DNA of 64,000 nucleotides from Bryobacterales bacterium. GTDB taxonomy: Bacteria; Acidobacteriota; Terriglobia; Bryobacterales; UBA6623. Below the pieces are notes generated by a model, which saw nothing but the letters and a program-made list of their open reading frames with translations, was not told the origin of the DNA and searched no databases. Below, piece after piece: positions 45,533-55,432 of this stretch (position 1 is its first letter; the number at the start of each line of letters is the position of its first letter). The stretch spans positions 62,001-126,000 of the forward strand of contig JAPOOG010000157.1 of NCBI GenBank assembly GCA_026713545.1, written 5' to 3'. Made by a program: the position numbers and the translations under genes.

Positions 45533-46906
45533 TCAGGTGGAGGTTTCGAGCCGCCGGAAGTAGTTCCGGGCGGCGGCCATGACTTTGGGTGCCAGGATGA
45601 TCGCCGATGTCGTTGTGGGAATGGCCATCAGCGCGTACATGGAATCGATCAAGTTGACGGCGGCGTCAATGCTGACGACGGCGGCAGCGAGGATTGACGG
45701 CACATAAAGGAAGTTGTAGAACCGCTGGTATTCGGCCCCGACAAGGAAACCCAGAGCTTTCGTCCCGTAGTAGTTGTAGGTAAGGACGGTGCTGGTCCCG
45801 AAGAAAAACACACATACCACGAGCAAGTAGGGGCCCACACCCGGCAGGTGCTGCTGAATTGCCTGCGCGGTGAGAGTGGTTCCGTTGACCTCGGAACCAC
45901 GCCACAAGTCGGTGCTGAGAATGATCAGCGCGGTCGCTGTGCAGACAATCAGCGTATCGATCACCGGACCCAACATGGCGACGAGTCCTTCGCGGACGGG
46001 TTCGTTCGTGCGGGCAGCGCCGTGGGCCAACGCCTCGGTGCCGATACCTGCTTCGTTCGAGAAGGCGGACCGGCGGATTCCGGTCATGATTACGCTGCCG
46101 ACCGCTCCGCCCATCACCGAATCGCCCGCAAAGGCGTCGCGAACGATCAGCGCAAAGAGGCCGGGGATCTCGGTAAAGTTGGTCGAAAGAATCCATAACG
46201 CCATCCCACCGTAGATGACGACCATGCTCGGCACAAGGCGCGATGCGACGACGGCGATCCGTTGGATCCCTCCCACCACGACCATCCAAACCACTGCGGC
46301 GAGAATGACACCGCACGTCAGGTTGAACGTGAACTGCGAGTCCGAGTCGGCAAGCCATCCATTGGGGATAAGGATGACTTCGCGCAGCGACTGCACGAGC
46401 TGGTTGATTTGGAAGACAGGCAGTGCGCCGACCAGCGTACAGATCGAGAACATGACAGCCAGTGGCCGCCACTTCCGCCCCAGCCCGTTGACGATGGTGT
46501 ACATGGGGCCGCCCTGAATGTGTCCCTGACTGTCGGGACCGCGGTAGAGAACGGCAAGCGTGCACGTAAAAAACTTCGTGGCGATCCCGAGGAACGCGGC
46601 GAGCCACATCCAGAAGATCGCGCCGGGGCCGCCCATGTGGATGGCGACGGCGACGCCCCCGATGTTGCCGAGTCCGATGGTGCCGGCCAAGGCGCTGGAG
46701 AGTGCGCGGAAGTGCGAGATGTCTCCTTGATCCGTCGTGTTGTCGTACTTGCCGCGCAGAATGTTGAACGCATGGAAGAAAAAGCGGAAGGGCAGCATGC
46801 GCGAGTACAGAAAGAAGTACGAGCCACCGCCCAGGAGCAGAACAAGCAGCCACGGGCCCCAGGCGAAAGTCGCGAAAGCGGCCAGGGAATCGTCAATGGC
46901 TTGCAT
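45533..46906 (-). CDS. Sodium/alanine symporter (AGCS family)
   Basis: A 457-residue integral membrane protein with about eleven hydrophobic segments. The AGCS signatures are seen: FRALSSALAGTIGLGNIGGVAVAI, GGPGAIFWMWLAAFLGIATKFF, and SNEAGIGTEALAHGAARTNEPV. It probably imports alanine or glycine with Na+. Its 3' end faces the TRAP permease gene across about 50 bases containing GAGAAATGCAGG, which resembles a degenerate end of the TIR repeat. Confidence 0.9.
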   Translation of the reverse strand: MQAIDDSLAAFATFAWGPWLLVLLLGGGSYFFLYSRMLPFRFFFHAFNILRGKYDNTTDQGDISHFRALSSALAGTIGLGNIGGVAVAIHMGGPGAIFWMWLAAFLGIATKFFTCTLAVLYRGPDSQGHIQGGPMYTIVNGLGRKWRPLAVMFSICTLVGALPVFQINQLVQSLREVILIPNGWLADSDSQFTFNLTCGVILAAVVWMVVVGGIQRIAVVASRLVPSMVVIYGGMALWILSTNFTEIPGLFALIVRDAFAGDSVMGGAVGSVIMTGIRRSAFSNEAGIGTEALAHGAARTNEPVREGLVAMLGPVIDTLIVCTATALIILSTDLWRGSEVNGTTLTAQAIQQHLPGVGPYLLVVCVFFFGTSTVLTYNYYGTKALGFLVGAEYQRFYNFLYVPSILAAAVVSIDAAVNLIDSMYALMAIPTTTSAIILAPKVMAAARNYFRRLETST

Positions 46907-47022
46907 GAGCTAGCTGTGGTTCACATCAGTAACGCTGTCGACAAGTGGCGTGTTCGATTAGGTCATCGCCGGTAGCCCGTGGTTGATGTCAGCGTAATGC
47001 GCTGAGAAAGCCATGCGAAACC

Positions 47023-48294
47023 CTAGGCGGCGTTCCGCACCTCTACATCGACTCCGGTCTCGCCTTCGGAGCGTGCGATGATTGCGGCGCCGCAGGAGTC
47101 GCTGAAAACGTTGACAACGGTGCGAAACATGTCGAGCGGCCGGTCCACGGCCAGCATCGCGCCGACGATGAGTTCAACCTGAGGACCGGTCAGGTTGACC
47201 GCCTGTAGCACGATGAAAATCACGACCAGCCCGGCTGAAGGAACGGCTGCCGCGCCGATCGACGCGAGAAGGGCGGTGAATACCACTACCAACTGCTGCT
47301 CGAATCCAAGCTGAACCCCCATGACCTGTGCAATGAACAGCACACCCGCACACTCATACAGCGCGGTACCGTCCATGTTTACCGTCGCGCCCATCGGCAG
47401 CACGAAAGACGTCACGCGGTTCGAGACTCCAACCTTGTTCTCGACCGTTTCGATGGTGACCGGAAGGGTCGCTCCGGAAGAACTCGTGGAAAACGCCATC
47501 ACGATGGGTTGCACCATGTTGCGGAAATGCGTAACCGGATTGATGCCGCCCAGGAACCGGAGAACCAGAGGCAGAGTGATGAACAAATGCAGACTCAAGC
47601 CGCATAACAGCATCAGGGCGTAAAGCCCCAAGGCTTTGAAGGCTCCCAGGCCGGTCGTGCCCATCAGCTTGGCGATCAGAGCAAACACTCCAATCGGGGC
47701 GAAGATGTGGATAATTCCTCCGGTCAACTTCATCATCGCCGCAAAGCCTGACTCGAAGAAAGACAACAGCGGTTCACGGTGGTTCTGCTTGAGAGTGCTG
47801 ATGCTGATGCCGAGCACGATGGAGAAGAAGATGATGGCCAGCATCTCGGTGTCGGCGGCGGCCGCGAAGAAATTGTCGGGCACGATGTCCAGGATCAGAT
47901 CAACGGGCGATTGGATGACCGTGAGATCCGGCATCTCTTCGGTCTCGCTCGAAACCAGGTCCGCTCCGACTCCGGGCTGGATCGTATTCACCATCAGAAG
48001 CCCCACCATGACCGCCAGGAAACTCGTAAGGATGTAGTAGCCGAGAGTCTTGCCAAAGAGCCGTCCCAGACCCGCACCGGCGCCTACCGAGGCGACGCCC
48101 GTGACGATCGACGTCAAGACCAGCGGGACGATGATCATCTTCAGAAGCTTGATGAACAATGTGCCGAGCCAGCCCACGCTATCCGCCAGAGGCTCGCCCC
48201 CGACTAGGCCCGCGATCACTCCGAGCAACATCGCCGCCGCAATGCGCCAGTGCAGTTGCATGTACCATCGCGAGCGAACATTCGAAACAGCCAT
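47023..48294 (-). CDS. Dicarboxylate/amino acid:cation symporter (DAACS family)
   Basis: About 423 residues. The GltPh/EAAT-type elevator fold is supported by the HP1 serine motif MAFSTSSSGATLPVTIETVE, the NMDGT motif in LPMGATVNMDGTALYECAG and the HP2/TM8 region GAMLAVDRPLDMFRTVVNVF. It couples uptake of glutamate, aspartate or C4-dicarboxylates to Na+ or H+. The start at 48294 has GGAAAGG eight bases upstream; in-frame ATGs at 48303 and 48372 are less likely. It lies on the same strand as the AGCS gene with a gap of about 115 bases. Confidence 0.92.
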   Translation of the reverse strand: MAVSNVRSRWYMQLHWRIAAAMLLGVIAGLVGGEPLADSVGWLGTLFIKLLKMIIVPLVLTSIVTGVASVGAGAGLGRLFGKTLGYYILTSFLAVMVGLLMVNTIQPGVGADLVSSETEEMPDLTVIQSPVDLILDIVPDNFFAAAADTEMLAIIFFSIVLGISISTLKQNHREPLLSFFESGFAAMMKLTGGIIHIFAPIGVFALIAKLMGTTGLGAFKALGLYALMLLCGLSLHLFITLPLVLRFLGGINPVTHFRNMVQPIVMAFSTSSSGATLPVTIETVENKVGVSNRVTSFVLPMGATVNMDGTALYECAGVLFIAQVMGVQLGFEQQLVVVFTALLASIGAAAVPSAGLVVIFIVLQAVNLTGPQVELIVGAMLAVDRPLDMFRTVVNVFSDSCGAAIIARSEGETGVDVEVRNAA

Positions 48295-48404
48295 TGAACC
48301 CATCCTTTCCCAGCGCCGGACCCTGATGCGGGGCCGGCTCTCTTTCAGTCCAGCCCGCACCATGGAGGGCAAGACTCTCGCGCCTCATTGTCACAAATTC
48401 CACC

Positions 48405-48429
48405 CAGCCTGAGCCGGGAGATCAGGCTG
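48405..48429. terminator. 8-bp stem inverted repeat at the pcrA stop
   Basis: CAGCCTGA and TCAGGCTG form a perfect 8-bp inverted repeat with a nine-base loop, overlapping the last codons and stop of the helicase gene. No T-tract follows on either strand, so an intrinsic terminator is not proven. Confidence 0.3.
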
Positions 48430-50773
48430 GTTGCAGACCGGCGTGCTTTACAACGAGCTTCTTCAGGCCAGCCGAGCGGAAGTAGACAGTAAGTTTGGTG
48501 TCGTCTCCGTCCCCTTCGAACTTCATCACGGTCCCGACACCGTACTTGCGATGCCGGACCTTGTCGCCTAGCCGGTAGCCGGTGCTGTGCGGTGCGCGGT
48601 GGGCGGGACCGCCGGCAGGTTTGCGGCGAGCAGGAGCGGCGCCGGGCTGTGTTCGAGGCGGGCGTTTGAGGTTCTCCGGAACGGGCAGGTTCCTCTTTGA
48701 GAAATATCCCGAGAGATTTTCGACCGAGTTATAGGCCGGCCCGTCGTAGAGCCTCCGCTGTACTGTCTCACGCACCTCATTTTGCTCGACCTGCAGGTCC
48801 ATTCCGTGTCCGTCGATCGTGTCCCAGGTAGGAGAGGAATACAGCGAAGCTTCTCGAAGAACGTCCCTTGGTATCTCTTTCAGAAAGCGGGAGGGGCTCA
48901 TCAGCTCGGAGGATCCGCCGCCAAATCGCCGCCGCCGCCGCGCGGCTGTCACAACCAACTGCTCTTGGGCGCGCGTCATCCCGACGTAGCACAGACGCCG
49001 TTCTTCCTCGAGTGCCTCGGAGTCCTCCAATGAGCGGCTGTGGGGAAAGACACCCTCTTCCAGGCCGGTCATCACGACGAGGGGAAACTCCAGGCCCTTG
49101 GCGCTGTGCAGGGTCATCAGCAAAACCGGTGAAACCGAATCCAACTGGTCGGTGTCGGCTACAAGAGCAGCTCGGTCAAGGAACTCGTCGAGGCTCTCGC
49201 CTCGACAGTAGGCATCGTCGGCGGCGTTCGCGAACTCGTTGATGTTCTCGAGCCGTCCGGCGGCCTCGATCGAACCGTCGGACTCCAGCATGTTGCGATA
49301 TCCCGACTCATCCATGATCCAGGAGATCGCCCGGTGCCATGGTTCCTCTTGGAGTTGATTCCGAAGACCCTCGATAAGCCTCCGGAACGAGCTTACGGCG
49401 GCTCGCGCACGCGCCGGGAATCGGTCCTCGACGAGCATCCTCCCCATTGCCTCCCATATCGAACAACCGGTTTGGCGAGCACAGCCTTCGATCTGCTCGA
49501 CCGTCGTCCGGCCAATACCCCGCGCCGGCACGTTGATGATCCGTAGCAAGCTGACGGCGTCGACCGACGACAGGGCCGACTTGAGGTACGCAACTACATC
49601 TTTGACCTCGGCGCGCTGATAGAAGCTCACGCCGCCCACGACCTTGTAGCCGCGGTCGATGCGCCGCAGGGATTCTTCGATCTGGCGTGATTGCCAGTTG
49701 GCGCGATACAGAATGGCCGCCCGCCGGTCCGGATGCTCATTCAGATATCGGTCGACATAGCGAGCCGCGAATCGCGCCTCGTCATCACCATCGGAAGCGT
49801 GATACAGCAAGACCGGCGCACCTTCTTCGCCCTCGACCCAAAGGTTCTTGCCTTTACGGTCGATGTTGTGGGCAACCACACCGCCTGCCGCGGCGAGAAT
49901 ACGCTTCGTGGAGCGGTAATTCTGCTCTAGCCGGACGACCTTGGCCGAGGGGAAGTCCTTATCGAAATCGAGAATGTTCCGGATGTCGGCGCCGCGCCAA
50001 CTGTAGATCGACTGGTCCTCATCACCGACGGCGCACACATTGTGGTGCGCACCGGCAATCAGCGTCATCAACTCGTATTGGGGCCGGTTGGTGTCCTGGT
50101 ACTCGTCAATCAGGAGGTAGCGGTAGCGTTCTTGCAGCGCGGCCCGCGTCGGTTCGCTATGCCTCAGAAGGCGGACGCTTTCGAGCAGCAGGTCGTCGAA
50201 GTCGAAGGCATTCGAGGCTTCGAGCAGCGCCTGGTACTTCTCGAAGACAACATCGATCTGTTCCTCCCGAGGACTGCTGGCGTCCAGATGGGGCCGTCCG
50301 TGGTTCTTGGCGTGGCTGATGATCGACAGCAGCGAGCGGGCCTTCATGAACTTATCGTCGAGCCCGATTTCACGATAGACGGATTTTATCGCGGCGACCT
50401 GGTCAGCCTCGTCGAAGATCGTGAAGCGTGGGGTGTAGCCGGGCCGCAGGGCGGCAAGGGGCGCGCCGTAGCGGCGCAGCAGGCGCACGCAAAAGGAGTG
50501 GAAGGTCGAGACGTGAGGCCATCGCTCGACCGTCATGCCGGTCCTTTCGAGGATGTCCCCGACCCGAGTGCGCATTTCGTCCGCAGCTTTGTTGGTGAAT
50601 GTGACGGCGAGGATCGACTCCGGCGCGGCGCGCGCGTTGTGGATGAGATAGGCGATGCGATGGATCAGGACTCGCGTCTTGCCGCTTCCCGCTCCGGCAA
50701 GGATGAGCAATGGACCCTCGGTATGAAGAACCGCCTCACGTTGACGGGAGTTGAGGGAAGCGAGAAGGTCCAT
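48422..50773 (-). CDS. pcrA: ATP-dependent DNA helicase, UvrD/PcrA type
   Basis: A 783-residue superfamily 1A helicase. Motifs in order: Q motif LNSRQREAVLHTEGP, Walker A LAGAGSGKTRVLIHR, motif II LLIDEYQDTNRPQYEL, motif III VGDEDQSIYSWRGADIRN, motif IV LEQNYRST, motif V LMTLHSAKGLEFPLVVMTG and motif VI YVGMTRAQEQLVVTA. The C-terminus ends in a Tudor-like DKVRHRKYGVGTVMKFEGDG, typical of PcrA. It acts in repair, replication restart and transcription-coupled processes. The symbol pcrA versus uvrD is by resemblance only. Confidence 0.94.
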   Translation of the reverse strand: MDLLASLNSRQREAVLHTEGPLLILAGAGSGKTRVLIHRIAYLIHNARAAPESILAVTFTNKAADEMRTRVGDILERTGMTVERWPHVSTFHSFCVRLLRRYGAPLAALRPGYTPRFTIFDEADQVAAIKSVYREIGLDDKFMKARSLLSIISHAKNHGRPHLDASSPREEQIDVVFEKYQALLEASNAFDFDDLLLESVRLLRHSEPTRAALQERYRYLLIDEYQDTNRPQYELMTLIAGAHHNVCAVGDEDQSIYSWRGADIRNILDFDKDFPSAKVVRLEQNYRSTKRILAAAGGVVAHNIDRKGKNLWVEGEEGAPVLLYHASDGDDEARFAARYVDRYLNEHPDRRAAILYRANWQSRQIEESLRRIDRGYKVVGGVSFYQRAEVKDVVAYLKSALSSVDAVSLLRIINVPARGIGRTTVEQIEGCARQTGCSIWEAMGRMLVEDRFPARARAAVSSFRRLIEGLRNQLQEEPWHRAISWIMDESGYRNMLESDGSIEAAGRLENINEFANAADDAYCRGESLDEFLDRAALVADTDQLDSVSPVLLMTLHSAKGLEFPLVVMTGLEEGVFPHSRSLEDSEALEEERRLCYVGMTRAQEQLVVTAARRRRRFGGGSSELMSPSRFLKEIPRDVLREASLYSSPTWDTIDGHGMDLQVEQNEVRETVQRRLYDGPAYNSVENLSGYFSKRNLPVPENLKRPPRTQPGAAPARRKPAGGPAHRAPHSTGYRLGDKVRHRKYGVGTVMKFEGDGDDTKLTVYFRSAGLKKLVVKHAGLQPA

Positions 50774-51026
50774 GAGGGAGCCTCATTCTAACAATCGGGG
50801 TTGATCGGCCCCGCTCCCGGATTGCAGTTCCTGATTCCTCCAATCGGACAGGTTAGGCTGATTCCGGTCCGCACAAGCTGCGAAACAGTCGGTTTCTCGA
50901 AGTGGAACTAGTGCAGCAAGGCCTTTCCGGCAATGCGGCCTGCAAGGAGAACCACGGTGTCAGGAAAACCCCTTGGAACGGGTAGCCAGCCGGCAGCCGG
51001 GAGGCGGAACCCTAGCTGAGCAACGG

Positions 51027-54000
51027 CTATCGTCTGTGGGCCGAGGCGGACCGCCGCGAGTGCAACAGGAAAGCCATGAGGTCGGCAAGCTCGGCGCGGC
51101 TCAACTCTTCTTCGATGCCCGCAGGCATGATGGAGACGGCGCCGGGGCGAGTCTCCTCAATGGCATCGCGGGCGATGCGGACCTGGGTATCGGCGCCGGT
51201 GGCAAGAAGAACAGAGTCGTCGGTTTCTTCGAGCGGTACACCGTTATACGTCTCGGTCGCCGTAGCGACCACCACGGGTTCGTAGCTTCGGACCAGGGTG
51301 GCGCTGGGGAAAATAATCGATTCCAGCAGGTCGGGCACGCTGCGGATCTTTTCGATTCTCGTCAGATCGGGGCCGATACGGCCGCCAAGATAGCCGATGC
51401 GGTGGCAGGCTGAACAAGCGGCTTTCGAACTTCGGAAGACCGCCTGGCCGCGGTCAACGTCACCTTCCTCAAGCGATGCCAGCAACTCTTCGAGATGCTC
51501 CTTTTGTTGGGCGCGATCGACATCGAGCGTCGCGAGCAGCTCTTCGCCTCTTGTGCGAATCGGCTCGGGAAACTTCTCGAGGGCGGCTTCAAGCACGTCG
51601 GTACGGAGGTTGGCCAGGCTTCGTGCGTTTTCAAGCGACTCCATCAAGGCCTCGCCGAGTTCCCCGACTCCGCCCTGCTCGAACGCGCGCAGCAAGACCG
51701 GCAGCTCCAGTGGACCGGCATCGCGCAGAACTTTTGCGAGCATGAATTGCTGTTCGCTATCGAGAGACGCCCCGGAAAGGGCGCGTGAAGCAGCGGAGCG
51801 AACGGGAACCGGTTTCGACGAATCGGTGTTTGACAGCAGGAAATCGAACAACTGCGGAGACACTGACTTTAGGGCTGCCGCGGAAGCCGCCAGGGCATCC
51901 GCTCTGATGTCGGTAGCAAGGATCTCGTTCTGTCCGACGGTCAACAAGGCGCGGTCCAGCGCGGCGGCGCGCTTTTCGCCCTGAGGGAGCGATTCGGCCG
52001 TCGACACCGCTTCACGCAGCAAGTCGTCGTCCGGACTCGCCAATGCCGCGGTGAGCGCGCCGGCCCAACTCACCGGTGTTTCATTCAGCGGCGCGGCGGC
52101 CATCGCACGGAGGGCGGTGATTCGAGACGCCTGGGTTCGAGCGGAGCGCGCCGTTTGGGCCAATAGGTCTTGTATCGCCGGATCGGTGGAAAAACGGGCT
52201 ATCTCGTCCGCAACTGCCGAGTCGTCCGAAACGAATTTGATAGCGTCAAGCCTCATCTGGAAATAGCCGGAAAGGGCGCCTCCCCATTCGACGTGACGCG
52301 ATACGAGCCAGCTTGCGGTGTCCCGCAGAACGGGATCACTCGACGAAAGGAGGGGGACCACCGCACTCGCGGGCAGGTCTCCTCCTTCCATCTGATCGAG
52401 CGCGAGCATCGCTGCGCGCCGGACGCTGCTGGACGAAGAAGACAATCCCTGCCGAGTAGCCTGCGGGTCAGCGATCTCGATGAGCGCGTAGGTAAGCGAG
52501 TGGATCAGAATCTCGTCTTCCGTCCGGCCGACGGCGGCCAGCAACGGTGCGACGGCTGAGCTGTCGCCCATGCGGCCGAGGGCTTCGGCGGCGGCACGTT
52601 GCAGCGGAGCGGCAGAGTGCGTCAGTTGATCGAGAAGTGGCACAACAGCTTCGGCATCCCGCCACACACTCACCGAGTGCGCCGCGGCGTGTCGCACTGA
52701 TTCTTCCGGATCCGCCAACGCCTCGCAGACCGCGGCACGGGCCGCCGGATCCTCAATCCGTGTCAGTGTCCAGACAGCATTCCGCCGAGCCGTTACCGAA
52801 CGCCCCCGGCTCCACACCTCGCGGAGAACCGGCAATGCCTTGCTGCCGTGCTTCGCGAGTTGAGTAATGGCCCTGTTGCGCACCGCCGGGCGCTCGTCAT
52901 CCAGTCTGTCCGCCAGTTCGCCGGGCGGAGCGGATGCCCAATCGAGAAGCAAGCCCCGTGCATCGTCGATCGTCCTGGAGCCTCGGCGGCGTACACGATA
53001 AATCGCCCCGTAGACCTCCGGCCTCGACAAGAAGGAACTGGGACAGCAAAGGACATACCAGGCTCCGGTATCAACCACGAGAAGACTTCCGTCGGCGTCT
53101 TCCGTCACGTCAGTCGGGTGGAAGTCATGACTCGTCGAGACGAGAAAGTCCGTCACTTCCGTCTCGAAGGTCGCCCCGCGCGGTTTCAGCTTGAGACGGA
53201 TGACTTTATTCAGGTTGAAGAGCGACGCGAAAAGGTCGCCCCGGTAGTTCCGTCCGAACACATCCGTCGAGTAGTAGGTCAGCCCGGCCGGAACGGCGGG
53301 CCCCAGTTGCGCCATCACCGGCTGATAGCCCCCGGTCATGGGATGGGAATCGGTCACACCGTGCACCTTGCCGTAGACACCGCCATAAACGGCGTGCAGC
53401 ACTCCGTCGCGGCGACCCAGCGCCGGCTGCTCGATAAACGTTGAGGTGAGGAAGCGCTCGCCCTCCGGGGTGAAGGCCACTTCGACGGGATTGTCCATTC
53501 CGCCGGTCAACACAGGTTCGATCAGTCCCCCTTCGGCGCGACGGCGGAAGATATGGGACGCTCGGGTGACAAACGGCGGACGGCCGGGACGCTCGTAGGT
53601 CTGCTCGGCGAAAGCGCCTTTGCACCAGTAGATCAAGCCGTCGGGACCTGCATAAGGTCCGTGCAAGTCGTTGGCGCAGTTTGTGAGAGTCTTGCCGTTG
53701 AACCACTCTTCGCGCCGGTCGGCAACGCCATCGTCGTCGGTATCGGTCAGCTTCCAGATGCTGGGCGGGGCCGCTACATAGACGGAGTCGTCATGCCAGA
53801 GGACGCCTTCGGGAAACATCATCTTGTCGGCGAATACGGTACGTCGGTCGTAGCGGCCGTCACCATCGGTGTCCTCCAGCCGCAGAATGCTGTGAGGACG
53901 CTCTTCGAGTTGGACCTTGACATTGTCGTTCGAACCGGATGACTCGGCTACATAAAGGCGCCCCTTTTCATCGATGTCAATGACGATCGGTCGTTTGACC

Positions 54001-54188
54001 AGCGGCGGACCGGCGGCGACTTCGAGTTCGAAACCGGGAGGAACGCTGATGACTGGGGCTCCGGTATCCAGAGGCCGGTCGCCCAGCCGGATGATGGCGC
54101 CGGCGGCGAGCAGGAGGGCGATGCTGACGGCCATGAAGAGAAGCGATGATCTTTGCAGAGGATTCGTTATCGATGCCGTTCGAGCCAT
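51027..54188 (-). CDS. PVC-type haem-binding CxxCH protein with HEAT repeats
   Basis: About 1053 residues. The N-terminal hydrophobic segment (LLFMAVSIALLLAAGAI) is an export signal or anchor. Residues about 40-420 form a six-bladed propeller-like domain (GFELEVAAGPPLVKRPIVID, GGYQPVMAQLGPAVPAGLTY) as found in PVC-type membrane-bound dehydrogenases. HEAT-like repeats follow (LADPEESVRHAAAHSVSVWR, AAEALGRMGDSSAVAPLLAA). The C-terminus carries a class I haem motif CSACHRIGYLGGRIGPDLT. It is probably a periplasmic oxidoreductase of unknown substrate. The start at 54188 is chosen because the frame upstream to 54362 is not signal-like. Confidence 0.9.
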   Translation of the reverse strand: MARTASITNPLQRSSLLFMAVSIALLLAAGAIIRLGDRPLDTGAPVISVPPGFELEVAAGPPLVKRPIVIDIDEKGRLYVAESSGSNDNVKVQLEERPHSILRLEDTDGDGRYDRRTVFADKMMFPEGVLWHDDSVYVAAPPSIWKLTDTDDDGVADRREEWFNGKTLTNCANDLHGPYAGPDGLIYWCKGAFAEQTYERPGRPPFVTRASHIFRRRAEGGLIEPVLTGGMDNPVEVAFTPEGERFLTSTFIEQPALGRRDGVLHAVYGGVYGKVHGVTDSHPMTGGYQPVMAQLGPAVPAGLTYYSTDVFGRNYRGDLFASLFNLNKVIRLKLKPRGATFETEVTDFLVSTSHDFHPTDVTEDADGSLLVVDTGAWYVLCCPSSFLSRPEVYGAIYRVRRRGSRTIDDARGLLLDWASAPPGELADRLDDERPAVRNRAITQLAKHGSKALPVLREVWSRGRSVTARRNAVWTLTRIEDPAARAAVCEALADPEESVRHAAAHSVSVWRDAEAVVPLLDQLTHSAAPLQRAAAEALGRMGDSSAVAPLLAAVGRTEDEILIHSLTYALIEIADPQATRQGLSSSSSSVRRAAMLALDQMEGGDLPASAVVPLLSSSDPVLRDTASWLVSRHVEWGGALSGYFQMRLDAIKFVSDDSAVADEIARFSTDPAIQDLLAQTARSARTQASRITALRAMAAAPLNETPVSWAGALTAALASPDDDLLREAVSTAESLPQGEKRAAALDRALLTVGQNEILATDIRADALAASAAALKSVSPQLFDFLLSNTDSSKPVPVRSAASRALSGASLDSEQQFMLAKVLRDAGPLELPVLLRAFEQGGVGELGEALMESLENARSLANLRTDVLEAALEKFPEPIRTRGEELLATLDVDRAQQKEHLEELLASLEEGDVDRGQAVFRSSKAACSACHRIGYLGGRIGPDLTRIEKIRSVPDLLESIIFPSATLVRSYEPVVVATATETYNGVPLEETDDSVLLATGADTQVRIARDAIEETRPGAVSIMPAGIEEELSRAELADLMAFLLHSRRSASAHRR

Positions 54189-54401
54189 GCCGTACTCCCG
54201 GATGCGGACCAGTATACGGCAAGCAGGCGGCAACAATCTCGGAGAGAACCTACGGGAAGTCCTATACCTTGCGCCATGTCGCGCCGAGACAGCGCGGAGC
54301 GGTCTACCGCGTCGGCTGATCGCGCACTCACGGACAGTTTCGGCCCAAGATCGGTTCGGCAACGATGGCCGGCATCATCGACAATAGAGAGAGGTCTGAT
54401 C

Positions 54402-54596
54402 ATGTTCGCCGTTCTCGCCTTTACGGTCGCCGCGATTGCCATCATCATGCTCGCCATGGCGGTCGGCGTGGTTATGAAGCGCCCCTGCCTGCGAGGTTCC
54501 TGCGGGGGGCCCGAAATTCTCAATCCCGACGGCGACCCGGTTTCCTGTGAAACCTGCCCGAACCGTCGAAGTGCGCACAACGCACCTGCCCGCTGA
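54402..54596 (+). CDS. NqrM-like small cysteine-rich membrane protein
   Basis: A 65-residue protein. An N-terminal transmembrane helix AFTVAAIAIIMLAMAVGVVM is followed by a cysteine motif CLRGSCGG and a second pair CETCPNR. This layout is that of NqrM (DUF539), a small factor needed to insert iron during maturation of the Na+-translocating NADH:quinone reductase. GAGAGAGG lies about eight bases before the ATG. No nqr genes are adjacent, so it is an orphan here. The call rests on the short motif and membrane layout. Confidence 0.7.
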   Translation: MFAVLAFTVAAIAIIMLAMAVGVVMKRPCLRGSCGGPEILNPDGDPVSCETCPNRRSAHNAPAR

Positions 54597-54680
54597 GGCG
54601 CCTTCCGGCTTCGGCGGGTATGGAGAGCAGCGCTGCGAGTCCTGATAGAATCGACTCTTCGTTACTCCATAGGACTCCCA

Positions 54681-55421
54681 ATGACTCGTAAACGTTTGAT
54701 GCTCATCATGGTGCTCGTGACTGCCGTCGTGCTTCTCTGGCCCATCGATGGGAGCTACACCCAAGCCAAGACGGGCGATCCTCTTGTCGATGGCTTTCTT
54801 CTCGTCGAGGTCGCGTCGGTGTCTGATGCCGTCGAGCAGATCACGGGTCAACGCGCTCATATGTCCAGCGATATTCAGCCGCTCTTCCCGGCCAAGATCG
54901 CGGGGCCCGCGGTTACGGTCGCGTTCAAGAAGGAGGAGCACAATGACGGAGCCGCCGACTTCCAGGGAGCGCTGGACGCGATCGACAGTGCGCCGCCAGG
55001 CTCGGTCTACGTCATCACGTTCGAGGACGGACAAGATGTCTCCGGCATCGGCGGGTTGATGGGTACAGCCATGAAGGTCAGAGATCTGGCCGGGGCCGTG
55101 ATCGATGCCGGAGCGCGCGACACGCCGCAGCTTCGCAAGATACAGTTCCCGACGTTCAGCCGCGGCCCGGTGCCCTCGACTTCGATCAATCACTATCGTT
55201 TCGTCGGCTCGAACATCGAGATCATGTGCGCGGGAGTCAAGGTTCGCCCTCATGACATCGTGGTGGCAGACGAAGACGGCGTCGCGGTAGTGCCCCGCGA
55301 TCGAGCCAAGGAAGTGCTGGACAAGGCCATCGAAAACGATCAGACGGAGCACGCCATGTATCCCTTCATCGAGAAGTTCAAATCGATCAAGAAGGCTGTT
55401 GCGGAGTATGGAAGGATCTAG
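54681..55421 (+). CDS. RraA-family protein with an N-terminal export segment
   Basis: A 246-residue protein. Residues 1-30 form a hydrophobic leader (MLIMVLVTAVVLLWPIDGSY), unusual because RraA proteins are normally cytoplasmic. The rest matches the RraA/HMG-aldolase family: VEVASVSDAVEQITGQRAHM, KIAGPAVTVAF, VSGIGGLMGTAMKVRDLAG, VIDAGARDTPQL and VRPHDIVVADEDGVAVVP. Members include aldolases and regulators that block RNase E. Twelve bases separate it from the Na+/solute symporter gene, so the two are probably one unit that takes up and breaks down a carboxylate. Confidence 0.85.
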   Translation: MTRKRLMLIMVLVTAVVLLWPIDGSYTQAKTGDPLVDGFLLVEVASVSDAVEQITGQRAHMSSDIQPLFPAKIAGPAVTVAFKKEEHNDGAADFQGALDAIDSAPPGSVYVITFEDGQDVSGIGGLMGTAMKVRDLAGAVIDAGARDTPQLRKIQFPTFSRGPVPSTSINHYRFVGSNIEIMCAGVKVRPHDIVVADEDGVAVVPRDRAKEVLDKAIENDQTEHAMYPFIEKFKSIKKAVAEYGRI

Positions 55422-55432
55422 CTCAGGCCCAT

